A DNA stretch of 64,000 bases, taken from Actinokineospora bangkokensis. GTDB taxonomy: Bacteria; Actinomycetota; Actinomycetes; Mycobacteriales; Pseudonocardiaceae. A model generated the notes under the pieces. That model was not told the origin of the DNA and searched no databases. It saw nothing but the letters and a program-made list of their open reading frames with translations. Location: positions 492,351 through 556,350 of the forward strand of contig NZ_MKQR01000026.1 of assembly GCF_001940455.1 (NCBI RefSeq). The letters run 5' to 3'. How positions within the stretch are numbered: position 1 is the stretch's first letter; each line of letters starts with the position of its first letter. Made by a program: the position numbers and the translations under genes. This document shows, piece after piece, positions 51,573 to 59,977 of this stretch.

Positions 51573-52832
51573 GTGGAGCAACTGAGCCCGGTCCCCGGTG
51601 AGGCCGAGAAGCGCCGCGCGCTGCGCCGGATGAAGGGCGTCGCCCTGGCCTTCTTCGGCGCGGCGACCCTCATCTTCCTGGGCGCGGTGCTGTGGCCGGA
51701 CCCCCCGGCGTGGGTCGGCTACGTGCGCGCCGCCGCCGAGGCGGGCATGGTCGGCGCCCTGGCCGACTGGTTCGCCGTGACCGCGCTGTTCCGCAGGCCG
51801 CTGGGCCTGCCCATCCCGCACACGGCGATCATCCCCACCAAGAAGGACGCGCTGGGCGAGAGCCTGGGCGACTTCGTCGGCACCAACTTCCTGGCCGAGG
51901 ACGTCGTCCGCGACCGCCTGCGCCGGGTCGGCGTGGCGGGCAGGCTCGGCGGGTGGCTGGCCCAGCCGGACAACGCCGAGCGGGTCACCTCGGAGCTGTC
52001 CACCGTGCTGCGCGGCGCCGTCGCGGTGCTGCGCGACGAGGACGTGCAGGCGGTGATGGAGCAGGCGGTGGTCCGCAAGGTCGTCGACGTCCCTTGGGGG
52101 CCGCCGCTGGGCAAGCTCCTGCAGCGGGTCATGGCCGACGGCACCCACCACCGGCTCGTCGACCTGATCTGCGACCAGGCCTACGAGTGGGTCAGCCGCA
52201 ACCAGGACCTGGTCGAGGGCGTGGTGTCGAAGCGGGCTCCTTCCTGGTCGCCGAAGTTCGTCGACAACCTGGTGGCCGACCGGGTGTACGAGGAGGTCCT
52301 GACCTTCGCCTGGAACGTCAAGACCGACCTCAACCACCCGATGCGGCTCGCGGTGGACAAGTTCCTGCACGAGTTCGCGGGCCAGCTCCAGTCCGACCCG
52401 AAGGTGATGGCCCGCGCCGAGCAGGTCAAGCACCAGGTGCTCGACCACCCCGAGGTGCGCAAGGTCATCGGCTCGGCCTGGACCACGGCCAAGCGCCTGC
52501 TGCTCGACGCCGCCGAGGACCCCTCCAGCGAGCTGCGCACCCGGGTGCGCACCGCCTTGGTCTCCCTCGGCGGCAAGCTCTCCGGCGACACCGACCTGCG
52601 CCGCAAGGCCGACGGCTGGGTGGAGGGCGCCGCCGCGTACGTGGTCCTCAACTACCGCGCCGAGATCACCACGCTGATCACCGACACGGTCCGCCGCTGG
52701 GACGCGGAGGAGACGTCGAAGAAGATCGAGTTGCAGGTGGGTCGGGACCTCCAGTTCATCCGCATCAACGGAACGGTGGTGGGTGCGCTCGCCGGGCTGG
52801 TGATCTACAGCGTGGCCCAGCTGATCAGCTGA
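51573..52832 (+). CDS. DUF445 membrane-associated protein
   Basis: A 419-residue DUF445 (YheB-like) protein: two N-terminal hydrophobic helices (VALAFFGAATLIFLGAVLW; AAAEAGMVGALADWFAVTAL), the signature ALFRRPLGLPIPHTAIIPTK and a long helical body, plus a C-terminal helix (INGTVVGALAGLVIYSVAQ). Function unknown. GAGAAT (51561-51566) ends 6 nt before the GTG at 51573, and no Shine-Dalgarno is seen, so the mRNA is probably leaderless. Confidence 0.9.
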   Translation: MEQLSPVPGEAEKRRALRRMKGVALAFFGAATLIFLGAVLWPDPPAWVGYVRAAAEAGMVGALADWFAVTALFRRPLGLPIPHTAIIPTKKDALGESLGDFVGTNFLAEDVVRDRLRRVGVAGRLGGWLAQPDNAERVTSELSTVLRGAVAVLRDEDVQAVMEQAVVRKVVDVPWGPPLGKLLQRVMADGTHHRLVDLICDQAYEWVSRNQDLVEGVVSKRAPSWSPKFVDNLVADRVYEEVLTFAWNVKTDLNHPMRLAVDKFLHEFAGQLQSDPKVMARAEQVKHQVLDHPEVRKVIGSAWTTAKRLLLDAAEDPSSELRTRVRTALVSLGGKLSGDTDLRRKADGWVEGAAAYVVLNYRAEITTLITDTVRRWDAEETSKKIELQVGRDLQFIRINGTVVGALAGLVIYSVAQLIS

Positions 52833-52853
52833 GGTCCACCGGGCGGTTCCGGC

Positions 52854-52991
52854 TGTGGATGGGTTGGCGGGCTGTGGATCAGTTGTGCACAGGGGCCGTC
52901 GGTTGTGCACAGGCTGGTGTGGACCGATGGGCTTCGTCGGCCCGTTTGCGTAGCGTGAAAGCAGGGGTCCCCTGGGAGGGGACCCCTGCTT
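52854..52991. repeat. Diverged copy of the GTGAAAGCAGGGGTCCCC repeat with DnaA-like boxes
   Basis: Two TGTGGAT words (52854, 52873) and two TTGTGCACA words (52883, 52903) precede GGGCTTCGTCGGCCCG, then GTAGCGTGAAAGC and a perfect 15-bp hairpin (AAGCAGGGGTCCCCT at 52959-52973, GGG loop, complement at 52977-52991). The layout (DnaA-like 9-mers, TTCGTCG, GTAGCGT(T)GAAA, GGGGTCCCC hairpin) equals the units at 31 and 39 kb. It marks the left border of the accessory locus. Confidence 0.8.
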
Positions 52992-53258
52992 GGGCTTGAG
53001 GGTTATTGCTGTTGTGGAGGATTCCAGGCCGAGGGGTTGGCACTGGGGCATTGGTTGGTTGGGGAGATGCGGCGTTGGTGGTGCTGCTGGAGTGCGGGTG
53101 TGGCGGCTGCCTTGCGGGAGTGGGGTTCGTGGGTGGTGGGCGTCCAGGTTGAGGCGGGTGGGGGTGGCGGGGGTGGTGATCACACGTTTGCGTGACGGGG
53201 GGATCGGAGCGGTGGGGGCGGGGGTCTCAGGGGGCGAAACGACAGGAAGGGGAGAGCG
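52992..53258. other. Leader region of the sigma-CHAT operon
   Basis: No credible gene. The plus strand is rich in G and T, unlike the flanking core genes. TCACACGTTTGCGTGA (53181-53196) is a near-perfect dyad with one mismatch, 62 bp before the sigma gene start, and could be an operator. No canonical -35/-10 pair was found, as expected if the operon depends on its own sigma factor. Confidence 0.4.
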
Positions 53259-53819
53259 GTGGACGTGGGTGGCGTGGTGATCCGTGCGGCCGGGGGTGAT
53301 CAAGGGGCGTGGCGGGAGTTGGTGGGGCGGTACTCCGGGATGGTGTGGGCGGTGGCCCGTGCGCACCGGTTGGGCAGTGCCGATGCCGCTGATGTCAGCC
53401 AGGCGACGTGGGTGGCGTTGGCCGAGGGGATCGGGGGGTTGCGGGCGCCGGAGCGGGTGGGGGCGTGGTTGGCGACCACGGCTCGGCGGGAGTGCTTGCG
53501 CGTGATCCGGGAGGGGCGGCGGGAGGCGTTGACGGCGGAGTGGCATTCGGTGCCGGACGTCGATGAGCGGTGGCGGCCGGAAGAGGTGGTGTTGAGGACG
53601 GACCGGGATGACGTGTTGTGGCGGGCGTTCGGTTCCCTGGGGGAGCGGTGCAGGCGGTTGTTGGGGTTGCACGCTTTCGCGCCTGAATTGAGCCGGGCGG
53701 AGTTGGCGGGGGCTTTGGGGTTGGCGGGCAGCGGGCTGAGCAAGACCAAGACGCGGTGCTTGGACGTGCTGCGGCGGCGGCTCGCGGTGATGGGACTGCC
53801 GGAAGAAGCGGCCGGATGA
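53259..53819 (+). CDS. Divergent ECF-like sigma factor of the CHAT operon
   Basis: A 186-residue sigma-70 family protein. The region 2-like part is WRELVGRYSGMVWAVARAHR with DAADVSQATWVALAEGIGGL and APERVGAWLATTARRECLRV. The region 4-like part is RRLLGLHAFAPELSRAELAG and GLAGSGLSKTKTRCLDVLRR. TTG leucine codons are more frequent than in core genes nearby, hinting at acquisition. GTG 53259 has AGGGGAG 5 nt upstream. The stop overlaps the next ATG (ATGA). In actinobacteria such sigma genes recur with CHAT and subtilase genes, which suggests they switch the system on. Confidence 0.85.
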   Translation: MDVGGVVIRAAGGDQGAWRELVGRYSGMVWAVARAHRLGSADAADVSQATWVALAEGIGGLRAPERVGAWLATTARRECLRVIREGRREALTAEWHSVPDVDERWRPEEVVLRTDRDDVLWRAFGSLGERCRRLLGLHAFAPELSRAELAGALGLAGSGLSKTKTRCLDVLRRRLAVMGLPEEAAG

Positions 53820-53920
53820 GCGGGACAACCGCCGCCGAGGGAGATGGCGGAATGAAGGACATCGAACTGACCCGATCCTGTTTCACAGCGACGAATTCGC
53901 TGACGGGGGCGACGGAATGA
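53816..53920 (+). CDS. 34-residue microprotein coupled on both sides
   Basis: ATG 53816 overlaps the sigma stop (ATGA), and its TGA overlaps the next gene's ATG at 53917 (again ATGA). The product starts MSGTTAAEGDGGMKDIELTR and ends SCFTATNSLTGATE. An internal ATG at 53852 preceded by GAGGGAG gives a 22-residue form. The stretch around 53852 (ATGAAGGACATCGAACTG) nearly repeats the start of the next gene (ATGAGGGACGTCGAACTG), so it may have arisen by a short duplication. The two-sided overlap favours real translation. No homologue is recognised. Confidence 0.5.
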   Translation: MSGTTAAEGDGGMKDIELTRSCFTATNSLTGATE

Positions 53921-54312
53921 GGGACGTCGAACTGCTCGGGGAATTGCGACGGGTATTGGCGGCCGTGGATCCGGTGCCTGCTGGCGTCGTCGACGCCGCT
54001 GTCACGGCGGGGGGCTTGCTCGGGGTGGAGTGGTCAGGCTTCGAGTTGAGCGAGGTGGAGGTTCCCGTGCTGCGAGGCCGTTCGCGGGGGTGGGCCCTGG
54101 GGACGGAGTTCGCGGTGTTCGTGGGCGAGCGGGTGACGGGGATCGTCGGGGCGGGGCTTGGCGTGGAACGGGTGGAGATGCAGACGCCCGCCGGGAGTTC
54201 GGTGTTCGCGGTTGATCGGTGGGGGAGCTTCGAGGGGGCTGCCCTGCCGGGGCGGGCGCGGTTCGTGCTGTGGCGGGGCGACGGTGGGGCGATGGTGTCG
54301 TCGTGGGTGTGA
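53917..54312 (+). CDS. Small beta-rich protein of the sigma-CHAT operon
   Basis: A 131-residue protein. A helical N-terminus MRDVELLGELRRVLAAVDPV with PAGVVDAAVTAG precedes a region of alternating strands, ending VEMQTPAGSSVFAVDRWGSF and ARFVLWRGDGG, a pattern like a small carboxypeptidase-regulatory or Ig-like sandwich. Similar proteins accompany the sigma/CHAT genes in other actinobacteria as I recall; a role as anti-sigma or as sensor is a guess. It overlaps the microprotein by ATGA and the CHAT gene by GTGA. Confidence 0.75.
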   Translation: MRDVELLGELRRVLAAVDPVPAGVVDAAVTAGGLLGVEWSGFELSEVEVPVLRGRSRGWALGTEFAVFVGERVTGIVGAGLGVERVEMQTPAGSSVFAVDRWGSFEGAALPGRARFVLWRGDGGAMVSSWV

Positions 54313-55778
54313 CGTGGGCGGGTCTGCACGCGGACGCGTTGCGGCACCAGGAGAGCGGGGAGCCGCTCGTCGCGCGGCGGTGGGCCGAGCGGGCTGTTTC
54401 AGCGGCTGAAACGCGCCGGGAGCGAGCGCGGTCGGAGCTGGTGCTCGCGTGGGTGCTGCACCGGTTGGGCGAGGACGCCACGGCGTTGGACCTCGCCGCC
54501 GGGGTTGTCGAGGAAGACCTTGTGGCGCAGCGGGAGTGCGTCGTCGGTCTGATCCACTGTGGAGCGGGGCGGTACGCGGAGGCCTATGGCGCTCTGGTCC
54601 TGGCCCGGGGTGGGGTCGAGGGCAAGTGGCTGGCCAATGCGTTGGTGGGACTCGGCGTCGCGGCGGGGAAGCTGGGGAAGCACAGCGAGGGCGTGGCGGC
54701 GATGCGCGAGGCCGTGGACATCTACGCCGGTCTGGGCGAGGTCGAGCGCGCCGCGACGTGCTTGCACAACCTCGGGTTCCTGGAGGCGGAGGCGGGTGAT
54801 CACGCCGCCGCCCTGCGGCACTACGAGCGGTCGGGCGTCGACGAGCGGAAGTGGCCTGAGGTGCTGGTCGACCGGGCCCGTTCCCTCGTCGCGGTCGGAC
54901 TCGCGGAGGACGCCGAGCGGGCGCTGGTGAGGGCCGAGGTGCTGCTGGGCGCGGCTGGTCGGCAGACGGCGCTGGCCGACGCCCGCCGGGCCCGCGACGA
55001 GCACGTTCCGCGTGTTGAGACGCCCGATGAGCGGCACCTGCTGGCCGCCGCGGGCGAGGGGGTCACCGTGCTGGTCGAGCGGGGCGAGTCGCTGTACGCG
55101 TGCACCGCGGCGGGCGAGCGGGTCGTGGGGGTGGCGGCGGAGGTCACCGAGGCAGGTGAGGGGTTCCGGCGGTTGGGCGTGGTGGCGGTGCACTCGGGGT
55201 GGGACATCGGGCCGATTGGCACTCGCTTCCGGGGGATCGTGGGGGTGGAGGGCGGGGTGGTCGTGCCGACGCCGGGGTTGGCCGACCTGCCCTGGGGGCT
55301 GCTGGGGGACGTGGTGGTGGCGCCGTCGCTGGGCGAGCACCTGGCCGCGCGGGAGGTGGCGGATCGGCCCGGGCCTTGGGTGGGGATCGCGGGGCCGGGG
55401 TTGCCGGGGGCGGCGGAGGAGGTCCGGGCCCTGGCGGAGGCGCACGGGGGCGTGGCGCTGGTGGAGCCGACCGTGGCGGAGGCGGTGGAGGCGATCGGCT
55501 TCGCGGGTCGGCTGCACATCGCCGCCCACGGCTTCGCCCGCCCGGGGGCGACGGGGATCGAACTGGCGGGCGGGACGCTGCGGCCGCACCACGTGACCGG
55601 GCGGGGGCCGTCGGAGGTCGTGCTGGCGGTCTGCGAGGTGGGCAAGCCGCACGGGTTCCCCCGCGCGTTCCTGCGCGCGGGGGCGCGGCGGGTGGTCGGG
55701 AGCCCGCTGCCGGTGCCGGACCGGCTCCTGCGCGGCGCCCGCCCGGGGTACGCGGGGTTCGCGGTGGTCGGCGCATGA
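54309..55778 (+). CDS. TPR-CHAT protein (caspase-like protease)
   Basis: A 489-residue protein. The N-terminal two thirds are helical TPR-like repeats (YAEAYGALVLARGGVEGKWL; GKHSEGVAAMREAVDIYAGL; TCLHNLGFLEAEAGDHAAAL). The C-terminal 200 residues form a CHAT domain: GLADLPWGLL, the catalytic His in GRLHIAAHGFARPG (His about 407), and the Cys in VVLAVCEVGKPHG (Cys about 442). CHAT domains are separase/caspase-like cysteine proteases, used in defence or programmed death in several bacterial systems. Both catalytic residues are kept, so it should be active. GTG 54309 overlaps the previous stop. Confidence 0.87.
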   Translation: MTWAGLHADALRHQESGEPLVARRWAERAVSAAETRRERARSELVLAWVLHRLGEDATALDLAAGVVEEDLVAQRECVVGLIHCGAGRYAEAYGALVLARGGVEGKWLANALVGLGVAAGKLGKHSEGVAAMREAVDIYAGLGEVERAATCLHNLGFLEAEAGDHAAALRHYERSGVDERKWPEVLVDRARSLVAVGLAEDAERALVRAEVLLGAAGRQTALADARRARDEHVPRVETPDERHLLAAAGEGVTVLVERGESLYACTAAGERVVGVAAEVTEAGEGFRRLGVVAVHSGWDIGPIGTRFRGIVGVEGGVVVPTPGLADLPWGLLGDVVVAPSLGEHLAAREVADRPGPWVGIAGPGLPGAAEEVRALAEAHGGVALVEPTVAEAVEAIGFAGRLHIAAHGFARPGATGIELAGGTLRPHHVTGRGPSEVVLAVCEVGKPHGFPRAFLRAGARRVVGSPLPVPDRLLRGARPGYAGFAVVGA

Positions 55779-56349
55779 CGGGACGGTGCTGCGGCGGCTC
55801 GGGACCGGTGGCCGGCCGACGTCGCGACTCGGGTGGACGGGGATGGCGGCGTTGCGCGGGCGGGGCAGGGTGGAGGGCGGTGGGTGGGCCGCCGCCGCGC
55901 GGGCGGGCGGGCAGCGAGGGCAAGGCAGCGCGGGCGGAGCAAGGCGGCGTGGGGCAGGGCGGTGCAGGACGGGTGACGTGCGGTGGCGGCGCAGGGCGGA
56001 CAGCGGCCGAGCTGGCGGGCAGCCGCTCAGCGGAAGGGCAGCCGCCGGTAGGTGGGCTGCCGCAGAGGTTGGGGCGAGCGGTGACCGGTAGGTGGTTAGC
56101 CGCCTCGCGGACTGCGGCGTCATGCACCAGCTCTGGGGAACCGGGTAGGTGCGCCGAGGGCGAGGCCGGCGGGACCGCGAGCCGACGGGCGAGCTGCGGG
56201 GTGGCGGGAGGGAGTTCGCCGGTGGTGCTGGGGGCCTGCGCGCAGGGGCGCGGAGGGGTGCAACGCGGGTGAGACCGCGGTGGGTCGCGTGAAGCGTGAG
56301 TGGAGGGTGGGCCGGGGCGTGGGGGGGTGCGCGGCTCAGGTGGGGGCGG
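55779..56349. other. 571-bp gap between the convergent CHAT and subtilase genes
   Basis: Open frames exist but are GC artefacts: Gly/Arg strings with no start signal. The plus strand is strikingly G-rich with many GGTGG and GGCGGG words. A terminator-like hairpin of moderate strength may lie near 56030-56070 (GGCAGCCG...CGGCTGCC-like words), but I cannot fix it. No small gene was recognised. Confidence 0.4.
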
Positions 56350-57501
56350 TCAGGGGTGGTGGGTGGGGGACGGGGCTGGGCGGGCTCGGGGGATGTGGGG
56401 GGTGGTGCTGGCGATCGTGGTGGCTATCTCGGCGGCGGCGTGGGGGGCGGCGAAGGAGGTGCCGGTCCACAAGGCCGCGCCGTAGTGGTGGTGGCCGTTG
56501 TGGAGGTGGACGTGGCTGCTGAGGACGTCGACGCCGGGGGCGAGGCGGTCGAGCCAGGGGCCGTGGTTGGAGAAGGGGGCGCGGGTGCCGTCGGGGTTGG
56601 CGGCTCCGACGGCGGTGACGGTGGGGAGGGCCGCGGGCCAGAAGGGGCGGGTGGTGCCCGCGTTGCCCGCTGCGGCGACGACCTCGGTGCGGGGGAAGCG
56701 GGAGAGGGCTGCTTCGAGGACCGGGGGGCAGCGGTCGTCGGGGGTGGGGCAGCCCGCGGTGAGGACGATGACGTGGGGGTGGGGGCGGCGGGACTCGCGG
56801 AGGAGGGCGGCGGCGAGGGCGCGGTCGTCGGTGAGGCCGTGGGGGGTGAGGGTGCGGTGGACGCGGAGGGTGGCGCCGGGGGCGGTGCGCAGGACGACGC
56901 CTGCGACGAAGGTGCCGTGGGCGGCTTGGCGGTCGGCTCGGCCGTCGTGGTCGGTGTCGAGCAGTTCGGGGGTGGTGGGGTCGAACCAGGGGCGGTCGGC
57001 GAACCAGGGGTGGGGGTCGAGGCCGGTGTCGAACAGGGTGATCACCACCGGTGGTGACCAGGTGCCCGGGGGCGGGGCGGGGGGCATCGGCGCGGGGCGG
57101 GGGACGGCGCCGGTGCCGTGCAGGACCGGGGTGCCGACGAGGTGGACGTGGTTGGCCGCCACCGGGACGCGGGGGCGGGTGTCGCCCGCTATCCGCACGC
57201 AGTCCGCCGCCACCGACGGGCGCAATCTCAGCACCACCGGATCGTCGGTTTCGACGGTGTCGACCCACCTTTCCAGAATGGCCAGGGCGGCCCCGAGGTG
57301 GCGGCGGGCGACGAGCAGCTGGCCGCGGCGCACCAGGCTCTCCGCGCGCCCGCCGGGGTCGTGCGCGGTCAGGCCCGGGAGGCGTTCGGCCAGTTCACCG
57401 AGGGCGCCGGGGTGCTGTGTGTGCACACCGGACACCCTGCCGCCGCGGTCGGGGCGGCGCGCGCACAGGCGGGCGGGGTCACCCGGACCGGTGAATTGCA
57501 C
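56350..57501 (-). CDS. Intracellular S8 (subtilisin-like) serine protease
   Basis: A 383-residue subtilase. The triad is visible as VITLFDTGLD (Asp158), RQAAHGTFVAGV (His195) and LWTGTSFAAPH (Ser349), with oxyanion Asn280 in VVAAAGNAG. The 150 residues before it are not a signal peptide: they include a helical segment (RRGQLLVARRHLGAALAILE) and the VRLRPSVAADCV-like prodomain. A cytoplasmic site is therefore likely. Start GTG 57501. It is convergent with the sigma-CHAT operon, and the pairing of CHAT with such subtilases suggests a proteolytic cascade, an inference. Confidence 0.87.
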   Translation of the reverse strand: MQFTGPGDPARLCARRPDRGGRVSGVHTQHPGALGELAERLPGLTAHDPGGRAESLVRRGQLLVARRHLGAALAILERWVDTVETDDPVVLRLRPSVAADCVRIAGDTRPRVPVAANHVHLVGTPVLHGTGAVPRPAPMPPAPPPGTWSPPVVITLFDTGLDPHPWFADRPWFDPTTPELLDTDHDGRADRQAAHGTFVAGVVLRTAPGATLRVHRTLTPHGLTDDRALAAALLRESRRPHPHVIVLTAGCPTPDDRCPPVLEAALSRFPRTEVVAAAGNAGTTRPFWPAALPTVTAVGAANPDGTRAPFSNHGPWLDRLAPGVDVLSSHVHLHNGHHHYGAALWTGTSFAAPHAAAEIATTIASTTPHIPRARPAPSPTHHP

Positions 57502-57594
57502 CCACGGTGATCATCGTCTCCATTCGGCCCACCGCCGCGGTGCCGTTCTCCGTCTTTCCGGGTGGAAGGCGCGCCACTAAGGTGCGAATGGGAG

Positions 57595-57608
57595 ATCGGG
57601 TGCCCGAT
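57595..57608. promoter_or_regulatory. ATCGGG-TG-CCCGAT palindrome
   Basis: A perfect 6+6 bp dyad in the 174-bp divergent gap between the subtilase and the secreted protein gene. It could be an operator for either side. No consensus family is recognised. Confidence 0.3.
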
Positions 57609-57675
57609 AGTGGACCGGTCGCCCCCGCCTGCCGCGACGGTGGGCCGGGCGGCCTCGGGCGACCGGCGGGACGAG

Positions 57676-58491
57676 ATGGCGCGGGTGGTGGCGATGGCGG
57701 ACAGGTCTCGGCGGCGGTCCCGCGCCGTGCTGCGCCTGCTCGTCACCGGCACGCTCGCCCTGCTCGGCTGGTTCGCGCTGGCGGGCACCGCCGCCGCCGA
57801 CGCGCAGACCGGCACCCAGGAGCAGTCCGGCGGTGGCCTGCTCGGCGTCGTCGGCGACGTCCTCGGCGGGGTCACCCAGGGCATCGTCGTCCCCGTGCTG
57901 GACACCACCGTCGGCGTCGTCAGCGGTGTGGTGAACGGCATCGCGGACACCGCGGGCAGCGTGCTCAACCCGGGCGGGGCGGCACCGCCCGACGAACCGC
58001 CGGTGTTCACCCTGCCGGACCTCACCCCGCCCGCGGTGGACCCCGTCCCGTTGCCCACGCCCGTCCCGCCGACCGCCCCCGCGCCGGTCGTCGCTCCCCC
58101 CGCCCCGGTGCGGGTCGAGGAGCCCGCACCCGCCGCACCGGTGCGGGTTGCGCCGCAGCCCGCGCGGCACAGGGTGGCGCAGCAGCAGGCCGAGACCGCG
58201 CCCGCCCCGGCACCCGTCGCCGCGCCCGTCGCGGAGCCGCAGCCCGGTGCCGTCGCGGCACCCGAGCCGCCGGACGCGCCGCACTGGCCGCAGGCGCCGA
58301 CCGCGCCCGCCGCGCCGTCCTCGGCCGCGCAGGCCGGGCACGACACCGGCAACCAGGTCCGCGGCGCCCTGCAGGGCGTCCTGGGCGCGCGCGCCCCGGC
58401 CGCGCCGACCGCCGCGGGCAGCCCGGCGGCGGAGCGGTTCCAGGCCCCCAGCGGCACCGCCGCGGGCCTGCCCGCCTGCTCACCCGACTGA
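57676..58491 (+). CDS. Secreted proline/alanine-rich protein
   Basis: A 271-residue protein: a signal peptide (RRRSRAVLRLLVTGTLALLG, WFALAGTAAADA with a likely AxA cleavage), a short Gly/Val-rich segment (GGGLLGVVGDVLGGVTQGIV), then a long Pro/Ala/Val linker (APVVAPPAPVRVEEPAPAAP). It ends AAGLPACSPD with a single Cys. It is probably wall-associated or wall-spanning. No enzymatic domain. ATG 57676 has GGCGGGACGAG upstream; ATG 57694 is also in frame. Confidence 0.7.
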   Translation: MARVVAMADRSRRRSRAVLRLLVTGTLALLGWFALAGTAAADAQTGTQEQSGGGLLGVVGDVLGGVTQGIVVPVLDTTVGVVSGVVNGIADTAGSVLNPGGAAPPDEPPVFTLPDLTPPAVDPVPLPTPVPPTAPAPVVAPPAPVRVEEPAPAAPVRVAPQPARHRVAQQQAETAPAPAPVAAPVAEPQPGAVAAPEPPDAPHWPQAPTAPAAPSSAAQAGHDTGNQVRGALQGVLGARAPAAPTAAGSPAAERFQAPSGTAAGLPACSPD

Positions 58492-58620
58492 CACCGGGTC
58501 CCACGGGACAGCCTTGCCCGGCGCACCGCGCCCGGGCCGTCCCCCGCACCCCCGCAGTCCAGCAGTCCTCCCCACCAGGTTTCCCGAACGGCCGACCGCG
58601 CCCGGCCGGTTCGGGGACCG

Positions 58621-58657
58621 GCCCCGGGCGCCGCGATGCCCCCGCGGCGCCCGGGGC
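58621..58657. terminator. Strong GC hairpin downstream of the secreted protein gene
   Basis: A perfect 15-bp stem (GCCCCGGGCGCCGCG at 58621-58635 and complement at 58643-58657) with the loop ATGCCCC, 130 bp after the stop codon. Likely terminator. Confidence 0.65.
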
Positions 58658-58998
58658 TCCCGCCCTCGGACGCGCTCCCGATTCGGCACAACGAGGGGCT
58701 GTGCCGGTTGACCTCGGGCGCGCGACCAGGGTCCGGAGTGCGCTGGGTGGCGTGGTCGGCACCGAAAGGTCCAGACGACTACGCCATCCAGCGCACTACT
58801 TTGTAGCGGTTGGACCCCCGCTGAGGCCAGTCACACCACCGGGTTGGGTCCGGCACCCGCCAGTCCCCCGCCTCGCCCCGACCGCGCCCGGGCGGGCGGG
58901 CACGGCTGTTGACCAGCCCCGTTGCCGCCGGGGCGCCGACCCCGGCCCGCGCCGAGCCCGCCGCGACGACCTTCAGGGGATGACCCGCGCGGGCGGGG
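58658..58998. other. 341-bp region without a gene
   Basis: A TTGACC at about 58708 has no gene following in a fitting frame. The stretch 58770-58810 (TACGCCATCCAGCGCACTAC, then TTTGTAGCGG) is locally A/T-richer and structured but does not fold as a tRNA by eye. The minus frame here ends SNRYKVVRWMA, with no start. Possibly remains of the DNA lost from the adjacent broken regulator. Confidence 0.35.
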
Positions 58999-59977
58999 TC
59001 AGGCCACGGGGATGAGGCCGGGTTGGGTGGGGGCGGGGCGCTCGCCGCGCAGCCGAGCGGTGGCGAGGGCCAACCGGCGGACCGCTTCGGCCAGGCGCTC
59101 CGGCGGGAGGGTGTAGGGCAGGCGGAGCCAGTTCTCCAGGCCGCCGTGGACGCTGAAGCGGGAGCCGGGTGCGGCGCAGCAGGGCGCCCAGCCGCTCGCG
59201 GTCGGCGGCGGGCAGCCTGCGACCGGTGGGGTTGTGGAAGTCCAGCACGAAGTAGGCCAACCGGGGGGCGGCCTGGCGCAGCGCCGCGGCGGTGCCCTCC
59301 AGGTCCCACCCGCGCTCGCCCAGCGGCACCGGGACGGGGGTGGCGTGCGCGGCCCGGACGGCGTCGATGGCGTTGGGGTAGGTGGGCTGCTCGACGAGCA
59401 CGCGGTCACCCGGACCGGTGAGCGCGTGCAGGACCAGGGCGAGCGCGTGGTGGGCGCCGTTGGTGACGATCACCTGGTCGGGGTCGGTGGGCAGGCCCCG
59501 CTGGGTGAACCGGTCGGCCAGGCGCTCGCGCAGCAGGTCGTGGCCGCGCTCGTGGTAGCCGTGCCCGGCCAGCTCGGCGGGCAGGGCGGCGCGGACGCGG
59601 TCGAAGGCGGCCAGGAGTTCCGGCACGGCGGCCCCCGCGGCGCGGGCGAGGTCGAGCGGCTGCGCGCCGGGGGTCTGCCCCCGCAGGGCCGCGGCGGGCA
59701 GCTCGGTCCAGGTGCCCGACCCGCGCCTGCTCGCGGCGAAGCCCTCCTGGCGCAGCAGCTCCCAGGCCGCGCCCACCAGGGTGCGGCTGACGCCCAGGGC
59801 CGCCGCCAGCTCCCGCTCGGCGGGCAGCGTGGTGCCCGGGGGCAGCCTGCCGTCGAGCACCAGCCTGCGCACCCCGGCGGCCAGGCCCGCCGAGCCCAGC
59901 CGGGTGCCGTCGTCGCGCCAGCGGCCCAGCAGGGACACGAGCCTGCGGGCGGTGACGCGGCCAATCTGCGCGGTCAT
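58999..59977 (-). pseudogene. MocR-type GntR/aminotransferase regulator broken by internal deletion
   Basis: The first 260 residues are a good MocR protein: a GntR winged HTH (VRRLVLDGRLPPGTTLPAER, ELAAALGVSRTLVGAAWELL) and the aminotransferase start, to FVLDFHNPTGRRLPAADRER and LGALLRRT. Then, instead of the PLP-Lys region, the sequence jumps in another frame to GSRFSVHGGLENWLRLPYTL and PPERLAEAVRRLALATARLR, the normal C-terminus of the family, ending at 58999. About 150-180 residues with the PLP-binding Lys are missing and the reading frame is shifted at about 59170. The intact N-terminal part could still bind DNA. Confidence 0.8.

Noticed and set aside
52990-53280. A 96-codon open frame between the repeat copy and the sigma gene
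   Set aside because: It overlaps the sigma gene start, is Gly/Val/Arg-rich without any motif and has no ribosome-binding site.
55786-56272. Open frames between the CHAT and subtilase genes as extra members of the system
   Set aside because: They are Gly/Arg/Ala strings with GC-driven openness, no start signal and no continuity with either operon.
58780-58870. tRNA-like stretch near CACTACTTTGTAGCGG
   Set aside because: No acceptor stem, T-loop GTTCRA or anticodon arm could be arranged. Only a local dyad is present.
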